A stretch of DNA of 36,789 nucleotides from Acidobacteriaceae bacterium (lineage in GTDB: Bacteria; Acidobacteriota; Terriglobia; Terriglobales; Acidobacteriaceae), in the NCBI GenBank assembly GCA_013361705.1, contig JABFXN010000132.1, positions 1 to 36,789 on the forward strand. The letters are read 5' to 3'. The notes under the pieces are model-generated. The model saw nothing but the letters and a program-made list of their open reading frames with translations, was not told the origin of the DNA and searched no databases. The position numbers and the translations under genes are program-made. Positions 1-9,113 of this stretch are shown one piece after another. Numbering within the stretch: the first letter of the stretch is position 1; each line of letters opens with the position of its first letter.

Positions 1-264
1 GGTCTTACGCTGCTAATGCTACGCGGTATCCGCCGCTGGCTGTGGCAGGACTGGCGCTCGGTGATGCCGTACCTAGCACTCGTAGTGCTGTTTCCCATTC
101 CGTACTATTTGACGCATGCGTCGATGGACTACCGTCAGCCCATCGAGCCGCAGATCCTGGCTCTCGTCATCGTGGGCCTGGTAGGAATGCAGCCACAGGA
201 AAGCTATGTAGCCGAAGATGAGGATGCATTCGCTGGCGACGTAGAGCTTCAGCCCGCCAACTGA
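1..264 (+). CDS. C-terminal part of a membrane protein (glycosyltransferase-39-like tail), truncated by the window edge
   Basis: Frame is open to base 1 (GLTLLMLRGIRRW...), so the ORF start at 16 is probably internal. Hydrophobic segments with 'PYYLTHASMDYRQPIEPQILAL' resemble the last helices of ArnT/PMT-type membrane glycosyltransferases. Confidence 0.5.
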   Translation, partial: GLTLLMLRGIRRWLWQDWRSVMPYLALVVLFPIPYYLTHASMDYRQPIEPQILALVIVGLVGMQPQESYVAEDEDAFAGDVELQPAN

Positions 265-310
265 ATCGGATGTAGGTGGCAGAGGAACTTCCTCTTGCCA
301 CCTACAGACA

Positions 311-919
311 TCAGATCCTTGCGTGCCTCCGGGGCTTTGCTACAAGAGTCTCCAGGTGAGCCGACAGGGCAGTACGAGCATCATGCAGCGCATCCAGAGT
401 GTGTTCCAGCCTGGTAATCATCACGGCGCCCTCCAGGGTAGAGATGATGATGTTTGCGGTGATCTTCGGAGAAGCGGTGCCCACGATCTCCCCGGTGCGT
501 ATGCCATCCTCCACAATCTTCATCAGGCGCTGCTGCCAATTTTGCAATGTCTTCTTCGCGAGGTGACGTAGCGCCGGGTTGCCGTCGTCACAGTCCATGG
601 CTGTATTCAGCAGGGGGCACCCTCCTGAAACCGGGGACCTTACTTCGACGAAGTTGTCGATGATGTGGCGTAGTTTGCCGAGTGCGGTCGGCACTGCATC
701 CAGCCCTTGCAGGCGGACCTCCAGCACTGTATTCCAGGCAAACTTGAACGACTCCATCGCAAGCTCTTCCTTGCTGCTGAAGTGGCGATAGATGCCGCCT
801 TTTTCCAGGCCGGTGGCTTCCATGAGCTGCGACATGGTGGCCCCCTCGTAGCCATATGCGTTGAATACCGGGGCCGCCTGGGCAATGATGCGTTCGCGCG
901 TCTGCTGGCCTTTTTTCAT
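311..919 (-). CDS. TetR/AcrR family transcriptional regulator
   Basis: N-terminal HTH 'TRERIIAQAAPVFNAYGYEGATMSQLMEATGLEKGGIYRHFSSKEEL' is classic TetR. Start placed at the internal ATG (917-919) preceded by AGGAG rather than at 946. Confidence 0.93.
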   Translation of the reverse strand: MKKGQQTRERIIAQAAPVFNAYGYEGATMSQLMEATGLEKGGIYRHFSSKEELAMESFKFAWNTVLEVRLQGLDAVPTALGKLRHIIDNFVEVRSPVSGGCPLLNTAMDCDDGNPALRHLAKKTLQNWQQRLMKIVEDGIRTGEIVGTASPKITANIIISTLEGAVMITRLEHTLDALHDARTALSAHLETLVAKPRRHARI

Positions 920-959
920 TTGAATCGTTCTCCTGCCCGGCTCCATCTTATCTCTACTC

Positions 960-975
960 GAGACCGTTCGGTCTC
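960..975. promoter_or_regulatory. Putative TetR operator O1 (GAGACCG-TT-CGGTCTC)
   Basis: 7-bp inverted repeat with 2-bp centre, in the divergent tetR/MFS intergenic region. Confidence 0.75.
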
Positions 976-994
976 ATATTTTTGGATGTAAAAA

Positions 995-1010
995 GAGACC
1001 GAACGGTCGC
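995..1010. promoter_or_regulatory. Putative TetR operator O2 (GAGACCG-AA-CGGTCGC)
   Basis: Near-identical second inverted repeat; centre 35 bp from O1. Confidence 0.72.
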
Positions 1011-1026
1011 ATGGAAGGATGCAGAC

Positions 1027-2610
1027 GTGGCAGAGAACCGAAGGCAGGTGAACCCGTGGGTGGTAGCGCTTACCGTAACCATCGCTACCTTCATGGAGCT
1101 TCTGGATACCTCTATTGCCAATGTGGCTCTGCCGCATATCGCCGGAGGGCTAGGTCGCAGCTTCGATGAGGTGACCTGGATTCTGACGACCTACCTGGTG
1201 GCCAACGCTGTGGTTCTGCCGATGTCGGCCTGGCTGAGCCGCGTCTTCGGCCGCAAGACCTACTACATGCTCTGCGTAGCGCTCTTTACCGTCACCAGCT
1301 TCTTCTGCGGTATCGCGCCCAGCCTGAACGTGATTCTGATCGCGCGTGTTCTGCAGGGAATTGCAGGCGGGGGCCTCGCGCCGGTGGAGCAGGCGATTCT
1401 GGTCGACACCTTCCTGCCTGCTAAGCGGGCCAGCGCTTTTGCGCTTTATACCGTCGCCATCGTCACCGCGCCGGCGATCGGTCCTGTTCTCGGTGGCTGG
1501 ATCACCGACAACTTCAACTGGCGCTGGGTCTTCTTCATCAACATCCCTATCGGCGCTCTGAGCCTGTTCCGTCCGGAGCGTTTTGTGCACGATCCTCCAG
1601 CTTTGGAGGAGGAGCGCCGCACGTTGAAGGCGCAGGGCGGCGGCAAGGTAGACGGCCTCGGTATTGCTCTGATCGGTATCGGCTCGGCTGCGCTTGAGCT
1701 GGTGCTCGACCGCGGCCAGATTGACGATTGGTTTGGAAGCACAACGATCACCTGGCTGTTTGCAATCGCTGTCATTTGCTGGGGGACCGCCATCTGGTGG
1801 GAACTGCGCACCCCAGACCCGATCGTGGAGTTCCGTATGCTTGCAAACCGGAACTTCGCGATTGCCTGCGCCTTTTACTTCATCTTCGGTGTAGGCCTCT
1901 TCGCGACGACCACGATGATCCCGCAGATTCTGCAGAGCCTGTACGGATATCGTGCGCTCGATGCCGGCCTGGTGCTTGGCCCGGGAGCTCTGGTGATTAC
2001 CTTCCTTGCTCCTGTCGCTGCGCAACTGGTGCAGCGCGGGATTGTGCACCCGCGCATGATGATCGGCGCCAGCCTGACTGTCGTCGCCGCCGCAATGTTC
2101 TATTACAGCCGTCTGACGCTGCAGTCTGACTATTTTCATTACGCCCTTGCCCGCGCCTATCAGGGACTGGGATATGCCTTTCTCTTCGTTCCGCTCACGG
2201 TGCTGGCGTACTCGCAGCTGCGGCCCGATCAAAACAATAAGGCGTCTAGCCTGACCAATCTCTTCCGCAACTGGGGTGGCAGCTTCGGTGTGTCCTTCGT
2301 CACCACGATGAGCGAGCGGCGGCAGAACTTCCACGAAGATCGCCTGTCAGCGTACTTCTCTTCATCCAGTGATGCGCTGCAGCAGAATGTGAGGCAGGTT
2401 GCAAGCTATCTTCAGATCCACGGCTTTAGCGTGGCTGACGCCACCCGTGGAGCTTATGTGCAGCTTTATGCGCAATTTGAGGCGCATACCCGCCTGCTTG
2501 GCTTCATGGACTGCTTCCGCTTGATGGGCTGGATCACTCTTCTCGCGGCGCCTTTAGTGCTTCTGGCAAAGCATTTCAGGGTGGGAGGAAAAGCGCCGGC
2601 AGGCCATTGA
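1027..2610 (+). CDS. DHA2-type (EmrB/QacA) MFS multidrug efflux transporter
   Basis: 'MELLDTSIANVALPHIAGGLGRSFDEVTWILTTYLVANAVVLPMSAWLSRVFGRK' is the typical DHA2 N-terminus. GTG at 1027 has GGAAGGA upstream; the track start (982) would put O2 inside the coding region. Confidence 0.9.
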   Translation: MAENRRQVNPWVVALTVTIATFMELLDTSIANVALPHIAGGLGRSFDEVTWILTTYLVANAVVLPMSAWLSRVFGRKTYYMLCVALFTVTSFFCGIAPSLNVILIARVLQGIAGGGLAPVEQAILVDTFLPAKRASAFALYTVAIVTAPAIGPVLGGWITDNFNWRWVFFINIPIGALSLFRPERFVHDPPALEEERRTLKAQGGGKVDGLGIALIGIGSAALELVLDRGQIDDWFGSTTITWLFAIAVICWGTAIWWELRTPDPIVEFRMLANRNFAIACAFYFIFGVGLFATTTMIPQILQSLYGYRALDAGLVLGPGALVITFLAPVAAQLVQRGIVHPRMMIGASLTVVAAAMFYYSRLTLQSDYFHYALARAYQGLGYAFLFVPLTVLAYSQLRPDQNNKASSLTNLFRNWGGSFGVSFVTTMSERRQNFHEDRLSAYFSSSSDALQQNVRQVASYLQIHGFSVADATRGAYVQLYAQFEAHTRLLGFMDCFRLMGWITLLAAPLVLLAKHFRVGGKAPAGH

Positions 2611-2615
2611 GATTC

Positions 2616-2660
2616 GTTAAATACAAAGAGACTCCCATCGGGAGTCTCTTCGTATTTAAC
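2616..2660. terminator. Bidirectional terminator-like hairpin between convergent genes
   Basis: GTTAAATAC A AAGAGACTCCC ATC GGGAGTCTCTT C GTATTTAAC: 21-nt arms with one mismatch, 3-nt loop. Confidence 0.85.
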
Positions 2661-2673
2661 AAGGAGTTGCGAC

Positions 2674-3312
2674 TTACATGTGTGAGTCGGCCGTGGTTGT
2701 CGATGATGCGGACTCACTGGCATGAATGTCAGCGTTCGCTTGCTTCGTAGCCTTCTTCGCCTCCGCCTTAGCATCGGTGCCAGCTGCCGCGGTGCTCTGG
2801 ATCGCCTTACCAAGGCTGACGGCCTTCGAGCCGGTCATCTGTGACTGCAGGCTGGCGAAGGGGATGTTGAGATTCTGCGCCACATGCATGGCCGCAACGC
2901 AGTTGCCAAGGTTCTTGAAGCCTGAGCAGGCGGTCTGAAGGCTGCCGCCGGGGATCGAGACACCGCTCTTACCTAGGGATGAGGTGAGCGATGAGTTGAG
3001 ATGAGTATTGGTCAACACCGCATCAGGAGATTGCCGGGATGCGTTGACGTTGGCGGATGTTGCTCCGTTCGCGCCCACATTGGTGCGACCGGCGCCTGCG
3101 TTGGCGCCAAGCCCTGCGCCTGTACCGGCGCCAACACTACCGGTGCCCAGATTGCCGGTGCCCAGACCAGCGCCTGAACCGACACCCGCACCCGCACCAC
3201 CGCCGAGCCCTGCGCTACCGCCAATGGGGTGACCGCGCTGCGCAAAAGCGGCAACGCTGAAGAAAAACATGAGGGAGAGAGCAAGAGAATGCGTCCGATA
3301 TGACTTTTTCAT
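2674..3312 (-). CDS. Exported Gly/Ala-rich low-complexity protein with conserved-looking C-terminal module
   Basis: Signal peptide MKKSYRTHSLALSLMFFFSVAAFAQ, then Gly-rich tract, then 'CSGFKNLGNCVAAMHVAQNLNIPFASLQSQMTG'. Confidence 0.75.
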   Translation of the reverse strand: MKKSYRTHSLALSLMFFFSVAAFAQRGHPIGGSAGLGGGAGAGVGSGAGLGTGNLGTGSVGAGTGAGLGANAGAGRTNVGANGATSANVNASRQSPDAVLTNTHLNSSLTSSLGKSGVSIPGGSLQTACSGFKNLGNCVAAMHVAQNLNIPFASLQSQMTGSKAVSLGKAIQSTAAAGTDAKAEAKKATKQANADIHASESASSTTTADSHM

Positions 3313-3644
3313 TTTTTTAATTCCTCCAACGGCTGAGATCGTATTGCCGAATCAGGGAAGGCCGGGCGACGTGCCAGGAGAGATGCTCCAGACCGTATAC
3401 CGGCCCTTTCTGGTCGAGCGTGAACCAATGTGTTGGGAACACATCGGAGCGGGATAGCCGACCTGACAGAACCAGACACAGCCTTGAATCAATAGTTGCA
3501 ATTCTTTGAAAAGAAGGATCGTAGGGAAAGAAATGCGGGTTACGGAGGTAACAGATCAAGAACCCAGGATCCGAGTGACGCACCTAAGTAGCGACGTCTT
3601 CAGCGCCTCATAGGCAACCAAAAACAGTGCTTGTTGTACTCTGA

Positions 3645-4313
3645 ATGAGTTTCAGAGGGACCGTATTGAGCGCTGACGTTGTTCGTATGCATCCGGATGA
3701 ACCGGAACCGGAGCTGGTGGCGTATGTTGCCGAACGCCTGAATCAGGGCGATGTGGTCGGTATGCCGACCGACACCTTTTACGGGCTAGCCGTGGATCCC
3801 GTTAACCTTCGTGCTGTTGAGCGTATCTACGAGATCAAAAAACGCGCAAAGTACAAACCGTTGAGCCTGCTTCTTTCTGAGGTGTCGCAGTCGTATGAGT
3901 TGGCGCGGGATCTCGATACCGCCTTCGATCGTTTGACAGAGAAGTTCTGGCCTGGTCCCTTGACCATCATTGTGAAGGCCGGCGGCAAATTGCCTCTGCG
4001 CGTTACCGCCCAGACGGGCAACGTCGCGCTACGCGTACCGGAGGCAGCGATTCCTCGGGCAGTGGTTGCCAAGCTCGGATTGCCGATTACGGCAACGGCG
4101 GCAAACATGTCGGGACTGCCGGAGTGCACGCATGCCAACGGGGTCCAGGAGCAGATCGGCGATCAGATTCCGCTGATTATTGACGGTGGGCCCACATCCC
4201 GGACCCTGCCGACGACCATTGTCGACCTCAGCGGCGGCGGTTCATCCTGGATGATTTTGCGTGAAGGCGCGATCCCGACTCACGAGATTGCGCTTGCACT
4301 GCAACGGGCCTGA
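3645..4313 (+). CDS. tsaC: L-threonylcarbamoyladenylate synthase (Sua5/YciO/YrdC family)
   Basis: 'GMPTDTFYGLAVD', 'KKRAKYKPLSLLL', 'ALRVPEAAIPRAVVAKLGLPITATAANMSG' are YrdC-domain hallmarks. Confidence 0.9.
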   Translation: MSFRGTVLSADVVRMHPDEPEPELVAYVAERLNQGDVVGMPTDTFYGLAVDPVNLRAVERIYEIKKRAKYKPLSLLLSEVSQSYELARDLDTAFDRLTEKFWPGPLTIIVKAGGKLPLRVTAQTGNVALRVPEAAIPRAVVAKLGLPITATAANMSGLPECTHANGVQEQIGDQIPLIIDGGPTSRTLPTTIVDLSGGGSSWMILREGAIPTHEIALALQRA

Positions 4314-4318
4314 TCGTT

Positions 4319-4432
4319 AGAACATTTCTCCTGTAGGTGTAGTGTAGGGCCTTTGCATCTATGGGCGTTTTCCTCAGTGAAAACGCCGCTGCACGCTGCT
4401 CTCGGGATACCCAGCAACAGGAGAAATGCTCT
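4319..4432 (+). repeat. 114-bp structured intergenic repeat, family A copy 1
   Basis: Terminal inverted arms AGAACATTTCTCCTGT / ACAGGAGAAATGCTCT; central hairpin GGCGTTTTC-CTCAGT-GAAAACGCC. Confidence 0.92.
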
Positions 4433-4464
4433 GATACTTGTCATGCTTCGTATGATGGAAGCAC

Positions 4465-5109
4465 ATGCCTGAACGAAAACGGCACTTCTGGCGATGGTTG
4501 CTGCTCCTGGTTTTATTGGCGGCCCTCTCGTGGTGCGCCTGGGTTTATCACCAGATTGTGCAGGTCGCGCAGGAAGATCAGGCCCAACCCGCAGATGCGA
4601 TTGCGGTGTTTGGCGCGGCCGAGTATGGGGGCCGGCCCTCCCCCGTATTGCACGCACGGTTGGATAAAGCTGTGGCGCTCTATCGCAGACAGATCGCTCC
4701 GGTCATCGTGACACTCGGCGGAGGTACAGAGAAGGACTCCGGCCGGACCGAGGGCGGAGTCGGCCGGGATTACCTGTTGGCCGAGGGTGTGCCCTTCGAA
4801 CAGATAATTCCCGAGACCCGCTCCATCGACACAGAACAACAGGTGGAGGTTCTGGCCGAGATAGCACGCACGCAAAACTGGCAGCATATCGTGGTGGTCA
4901 GTGACGGATCGCATCTCTTTCGCATCCGCGAGCTGTGCCGTCAGGCCGGTTTGAATGTCTGGACCTCGCCTCGCTCTATTTATGGACGCATCAGCCCCTG
5001 GGACTACCGGATGCGCATTGTGCATGAGATTGTCAGCTATACCGCTGTTCGGCTCCACATTCCCGCTAGCTTTGTCCATCGCTGGTGGATCGGGGCGGAG
5101 GATCTGTAG
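4465..5109 (+). CDS. YdcF family (DUF218) membrane-anchored protein
   Basis: N-terminal TM, then 'ADAIAVFGAAEYGGRPSPVLHARLDKAVALYRRQIAPVIVTLGGG...EGGVGRDYLLAEGVP' and 'VVVSDGSHLFRI', typical DUF218. Confidence 0.9.
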   Translation: MPERKRHFWRWLLLLVLLAALSWCAWVYHQIVQVAQEDQAQPADAIAVFGAAEYGGRPSPVLHARLDKAVALYRRQIAPVIVTLGGGTEKDSGRTEGGVGRDYLLAEGVPFEQIIPETRSIDTEQQVEVLAEIARTQNWQHIVVVSDGSHLFRIRELCRQAGLNVWTSPRSIYGRISPWDYRMRIVHEIVSYTAVRLHIPASFVHRWWIGAEDL

Positions 5110-5131
5110 CCTTAGGTCCGGCTCCAGATTT

Positions 5132-6037
5132 TTACCGGAGCAATCCAATCCCCGCCGCCGCAGCAATCGCCGCGACCAATGTCGATAAAAAGTTCACCAG
5201 GTCATTGCCCAGCCAGCCCGCCCGTTCCACGGTCGCTCCCAGGAACGTGTCGACGAAGAGGCCAAGAACTCCGGCGAAGAAGGCGACTGCCGCTACCTTC
5301 GGAGTCAGCAGGAGGGCCCACCAACCGATCCCGGTCACAATTGCCGCTCCGGTAACGCCCGCGAAGGTGCCCACCATCGAGATAGCGCCGTCCGTTCCCG
5401 GCGGAACGCGACGAAATCCAAGCCACGGTTCTCCGCCGAAGACCTGTCCGATCTCTGAAGAGATGGTGTCAGCCGTCGCTTCGGCCAAGGCTGCCAGACA
5501 TGCTGCCAGCGATGCGAAGTAGCTGAAGGGGTAGGGAAGTTTGAAAAATTTGCCAAACAGCCATGCACCAAGCCAGGTGACGATCAGCGCCGCGACAGCC
5601 AGGTTGGCGGCGACTTGCGACGCCGTTCTTCCGTGCTTCGGCTCGGCCAGACCCGCACGCTCTTTCTCCGCACGGCGAACCCGTGTCGCTGCCCAGGTCA
5701 GAAGGAAGAGCGCCAGTAATGGAGTCAGAGCGGAATGCAGCAGGTTGCTGTTGTAGTCACGAGTCCAGGCGATCAGGTCGAAGCAGACCAGCGCTCCCAT
5801 CAGGCAGCCACCCAGCGTCGCCGACCGCAGGGCGAAAACCACCATCGCGAAAGCCACGGCAATCGCAAGAGGCCCTGCAACGAAGGGAAATCCCGCGCGT
5901 CCAAAACTGAAGACAAAGATGGAATAGCAGGTCAGCAGCAGGGTGCAGGCGCAGGCGGCCGTCAGTAACTGTGACTGCAGCCGGTCACGGGATGCCGGGA
6001 TGGTTTTTCCGGGGATAGAGAGTGTGGTCTGGCTCAT
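5132..6037 (-). CDS. DUF92 family integral membrane protein
   Basis: 'ASLAACLAALAEATADTISSEIGQVFGGEPWLGFRRVPPGTDGAISMVGTFAGVTGA' matches the DUF92 signature. Confidence 0.88.
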   Translation of the reverse strand: MSQTTLSIPGKTIPASRDRLQSQLLTAACACTLLLTCYSIFVFSFGRAGFPFVAGPLAIAVAFAMVVFALRSATLGGCLMGALVCFDLIAWTRDYNSNLLHSALTPLLALFLLTWAATRVRRAEKERAGLAEPKHGRTASQVAANLAVAALIVTWLGAWLFGKFFKLPYPFSYFASLAACLAALAEATADTISSEIGQVFGGEPWLGFRRVPPGTDGAISMVGTFAGVTGAAIVTGIGWWALLLTPKVAAVAFFAGVLGLFVDTFLGATVERAGWLGNDLVNFLSTLVAAIAAAAGIGLLR

Positions 6038-6099
6038 GCACCTGTGATTTACAATCGGCTTTGAGCATATCGGACCTTGGTCTGTGTTTGGGAGATGGT

Positions 6100-7422
6100 T
6101 TGGCGTCAGAAGTGCGGTACGGAAAGAGAGTGCTGGCGAAGGCCGGTGCAGTGTTGGCGGCGGCGGCAGCGCTGGTTCCGTTGAGCGGTTGCGGCAATAC
6201 GTATCGCGCCGTCGTGAGCTCCATCAACCCCGTTGGCCCGGCGACCCAGCCGCAGAAGCTGCTGGCTGTGGTCTCGGATCCAGGAAGCGGACAGCCCGGT
6301 CTGATCACGGTTGTTGATTTCTCCGGAGACACGGTTCTGGCGATTGCGAATATTGCTCCGAAGCCGACGTATTTCGATCTGGCTCCGGCGAGCAACGGCG
6401 GTACGGGATACTCCCTGCATACCAGCTCCAGCGGTACGGTGATGAATAACTTTGACGTCTCGCCTTCGTTGAAGACGAACATCGTGTATTCCACGACGTT
6501 GTTCTCCAATGCGAACGCGAACTCGCTGTTCGCGACCTCCTCGGGAGCGTTCGTCAGCGAGCTTGGACGGTCCGCCGTTGGCCAGATCATCGGTGGTTCA
6601 CCGGCTTCGCTGCGCCAGGAGTATGACGTTGCGGCCAATCCGCAGTACGTTGTGGGTCTTACCACCGGCACGCGCTACTACGCGATCAGCCAGGGTTCAG
6701 GCTCTACCGGTTCGGTGGCCGCGATTGATACCTCGACCAACACGATCTCCAGCTCCATCAACGTCGGCACTCAGCCTGTCTATGGTGTGATGACCTCCGA
6801 TGCGAAGCGCGTCTTTGTGATGAACAAGGGCAGCAATACCGTGTCGGTGATCAACTCACAGGCCAATACTGCTGACGTCGCGCATCCCACCATCACCGTG
6901 GGTACTGCCCCTGTCTGGGCCGATGTGGTCAGCACCATCAACGAGCTTCTGGTCCTGAACCAGGGTTCGACGACCAGCTCTCTCAGTGTGGTCAGCATCC
7001 CGCTCTGCAACGCCAACAGCTCGACGAGCAACCCGAACTGCGACACCAACAACCCGGTGGATGCGACAGATTTCGGCACGGTTGTGGCTACGGTGCCGCT
7101 GGGCACCAACTGCACCCAGGTATCGGCGCTGCAGGACGGAACCCGTGCTTACGTCATGTGCAACGACGATCCCACGGCATCTGATGCCAACAACGGTCTG
7201 GTCTACGTCGTCAATCTGACCACGAACACCGTGACGGCGAAGGTGAAGGTGGTCGGTCATCCGAACTGGATCACCGCGGTTACCGGCACGCCGAAAGGCA
7301 AGGTCTATACCACTGCCAGCGACTCACACTTTCTCACGGTCATCGATACCAGCACCGATACGCGTTATACGACGATCGATATTCTCGGCAACGGTGTATC
7401 CGTACGTCGCAACGCGCAGTAA
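6100..7422 (+). CDS. Lipoprotein/secreted YncE-like beta-propeller repeat protein
   Basis: Lipobox 'LVPLSGC', then repeats such as 'VAAIDTSTNTISSSINVGTQPVYGVMTSDAKRVFVMNKGSNTVSVIN'. Likely start TTG at 6100 (GGAG upstream) rather than ATG 6022, which overlaps the divergent DUF92 gene. Confidence 0.85.
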   Translation: MASEVRYGKRVLAKAGAVLAAAAALVPLSGCGNTYRAVVSSINPVGPATQPQKLLAVVSDPGSGQPGLITVVDFSGDTVLAIANIAPKPTYFDLAPASNGGTGYSLHTSSSGTVMNNFDVSPSLKTNIVYSTTLFSNANANSLFATSSGAFVSELGRSAVGQIIGGSPASLRQEYDVAANPQYVVGLTTGTRYYAISQGSGSTGSVAAIDTSTNTISSSINVGTQPVYGVMTSDAKRVFVMNKGSNTVSVINSQANTADVAHPTITVGTAPVWADVVSTINELLVLNQGSTTSSLSVVSIPLCNANSSTSNPNCDTNNPVDATDFGTVVATVPLGTNCTQVSALQDGTRAYVMCNDDPTASDANNGLVYVVNLTTNTVTAKVKVVGHPNWITAVTGTPKGKVYTTASDSHFLTVIDTSTDTRYTTIDILGNGVSVRRNAQ

Positions 7423-7444
7423 CGCACAAGAATCGAAGTTCAAG

Positions 7445-7473
7445 AAGAAGGGCGGCCGCTGGCCGCCCTTCTT
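7445..7473 (+). terminator. Rho-independent-type terminator hairpin
   Basis: AAGAAGGGCGGCC-GCT-GGCCGCCCTTCTT followed by T-rich sequence, just after the beta-propeller gene. Confidence 0.88.
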
Positions 7474-7521
7474 TCGTTTATTCAACCATTCAATGATTGA
7501 ATTCTTCAATTCCTTCCAGAA

Positions 7522-8391
7522 CTACATTCCAACCATGATGATCGGTAGTGTCGGAACCTGTGAGCCGCCGCGGTTCTCGACGGTAACCCCGAATGCCTTT
7601 GCATTCACGCCCTTCGGCACCTCCGGCAGCACGATCGCGGCGTTGCCGCGCTCGTCGGGCAGGAAGGTGCCGGCAGGGATCGGCGAGCGGTCTGTCTCCG
7701 ACGGGATGATCCACAGTTCATAGGTCTTGTCCGGCGTTACCGTAGCGATGTTGCTGGCCAGGAAGAGCAGCATACCGCTATCGGGGCGATAGATTACGCG
7801 TCCGGTTGGCGATGGAGCAGTCTCTGCCCGCGTGAGGGTTACACGCTGGGTCGTCTTGTCGGAAAGAGAATCCAGAATCTCTCGTGCCCTGGCCGCATCT
7901 TCTGACAGGCTGGCCATCTGCGCCGCATTCATGCGCAGGCTGCGCTGCAGCTCTTCACGCTGGCGATAGAGGTGGTAGCCGCCAAAGGCCAGTCCGGCCG
8001 CTACAGCCCATCCTGCCCAGCCAAAGATGATGGCGCCGATGCTTGCTTTGCGCGGAGTTTCGTCATACTCGTCGAAGCCGGATGCTCCATAGCCGGCAAA
8101 GGGAACAGAGCCTTCAGCGCCTGTTGGACTCAGTGCCGTTTCAGGCTGGGGCACGACTCGTTTTTCACGGCTGACCTGCGTCATTAGCCGCTGACGCGCC
8201 AGGACAGGAGGCGTCTGCATCTCTGCCGTATGGGCAAAGGCTGCAAGGTCACCCTGGATGGTCGCCAGCTCACGGCGGCATTCCGGACAGTGGCGTACGT
8301 GTGCTTCTACGAGAGCCGTTTCCTCGGGCGTGAGGAACTGCATGGCGTAGAGCGCCAGGTCATCGGCCAATATGTGCTTGGGCTCGATCAT
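7522..8391 (-). CDS. Anti-sigma factor, RskA (anti-sigma-K) family
   Basis: N-terminal HxxxCxxC zinc-finger-like 'HVRHCPECRREL', central TM, C-terminal RskA domain 'TPDKTYELWIIPSETDRSPIPAGTFLPDERGNAAIVL'. Confidence 0.9.
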   Translation of the reverse strand: MIEPKHILADDLALYAMQFLTPEETALVEAHVRHCPECRRELATIQGDLAAFAHTAEMQTPPVLARQRLMTQVSREKRVVPQPETALSPTGAEGSVPFAGYGASGFDEYDETPRKASIGAIIFGWAGWAVAAGLAFGGYHLYRQREELQRSLRMNAAQMASLSEDAARAREILDSLSDKTTQRVTLTRAETAPSPTGRVIYRPDSGMLLFLASNIATVTPDKTYELWIIPSETDRSPIPAGTFLPDERGNAAIVLPEVPKGVNAKAFGVTVENRGGSQVPTLPIIMVGM

Positions 8392-8912
8392 GCCTGGAAG
8401 CTCCTGCGCAGCGAGATCAACGCACTGCGGATGCGGGTTTTTACGGTGCCGAGGGGATCTCCCGTCATCTCGGAGATCTCGATATGAGTCAGGCCATCGA
8501 AGAAGGCCATCTCAAGCGTCTTGCGCTGCTCGGCCGGCAGGTTCTGGATCACCGTGCGTGCCTTCTCCATCAGCGCACTTCGTTCCGCCTCATCAGCCAA
8601 GTTGAATCCAGAGGAAAGAATGACGTCTTCGACGGAATCGGTCGGTCGGCGCCGTCGCAACGCGTCGATGGAGCGATTGCGCGCCACCACTGCCAGCCAG
8701 GCGCCAAGGGTGCCTCGTGTCTGCTGAAACCTCTCCGGATTGCGCCATACCTGCATGATCACGTCCTGCAAAACATCCTCGGCGGCGCCGGGATCTCGCA
8801 GAACCCGCAAGGCAACGGAGTAGACAACCCGGGAGTAGCGGTCATAGAGCGATGCCATCGCCTGTTCGTCGCCTGACTGAACAAGGGCGAGCAGGGATGC
8901 ATCATCGCGCAT
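8388..8912 (-). CDS. ECF RNA polymerase sigma factor (SigK-like)
   Basis: 'LYDRYSRVVYSVALRVLRDPGAAEDVLQDVIMQVWRNPERF' (region 2) and 'LTHIEISEMTGDPLGTVKTRIRSAL' (region 4). ATGA overlap with the anti-sigma gene. Start could be 8954 or 8912. Confidence 0.93.
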   Translation of the reverse strand: MRDDASLLALVQSGDEQAMASLYDRYSRVVYSVALRVLRDPGAAEDVLQDVIMQVWRNPERFQQTRGTLGAWLAVVARNRSIDALRRRRPTDSVEDVILSSGFNLADEAERSALMEKARTVIQNLPAEQRKTLEMAFFDGLTHIEISEMTGDPLGTVKTRIRSALISLRRSFQA

Positions 8913-9113
8913 CTGGATTCCGGACTCGCTCTTCACTTCAGGGTCTCGATACATGAACGATTCAGCAGCTCTTGCAGATTTACGTGGGTCTACTCAAGGG
9001 TTTCATGCCATGAAAGCACAGCCAGGACGCCGTGTAAGCATGGCACATCCTGCTCATTCTACAGAGATTCCTGTACTACGCGCAGGGGTTGGCTTGAGTG
9101 TACCCTGCCAGAA

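Noticed and set aside
1150-2334. 394-aa minus-strand ORF opposite the MFS gene
   Set aside because: Antisense shadow of a strong DHA2 coding frame in GC-rich DNA; composition (R/H/Q/D-rich, no domain) is typical of an overlapping artefact.
3317-3583. 88-aa minus-strand ORF upstream of the Gly-rich protein gene
   Set aside because: No recognisable domain or RBS; it sits where the promoter/5' region of the neighbouring gene is expected.
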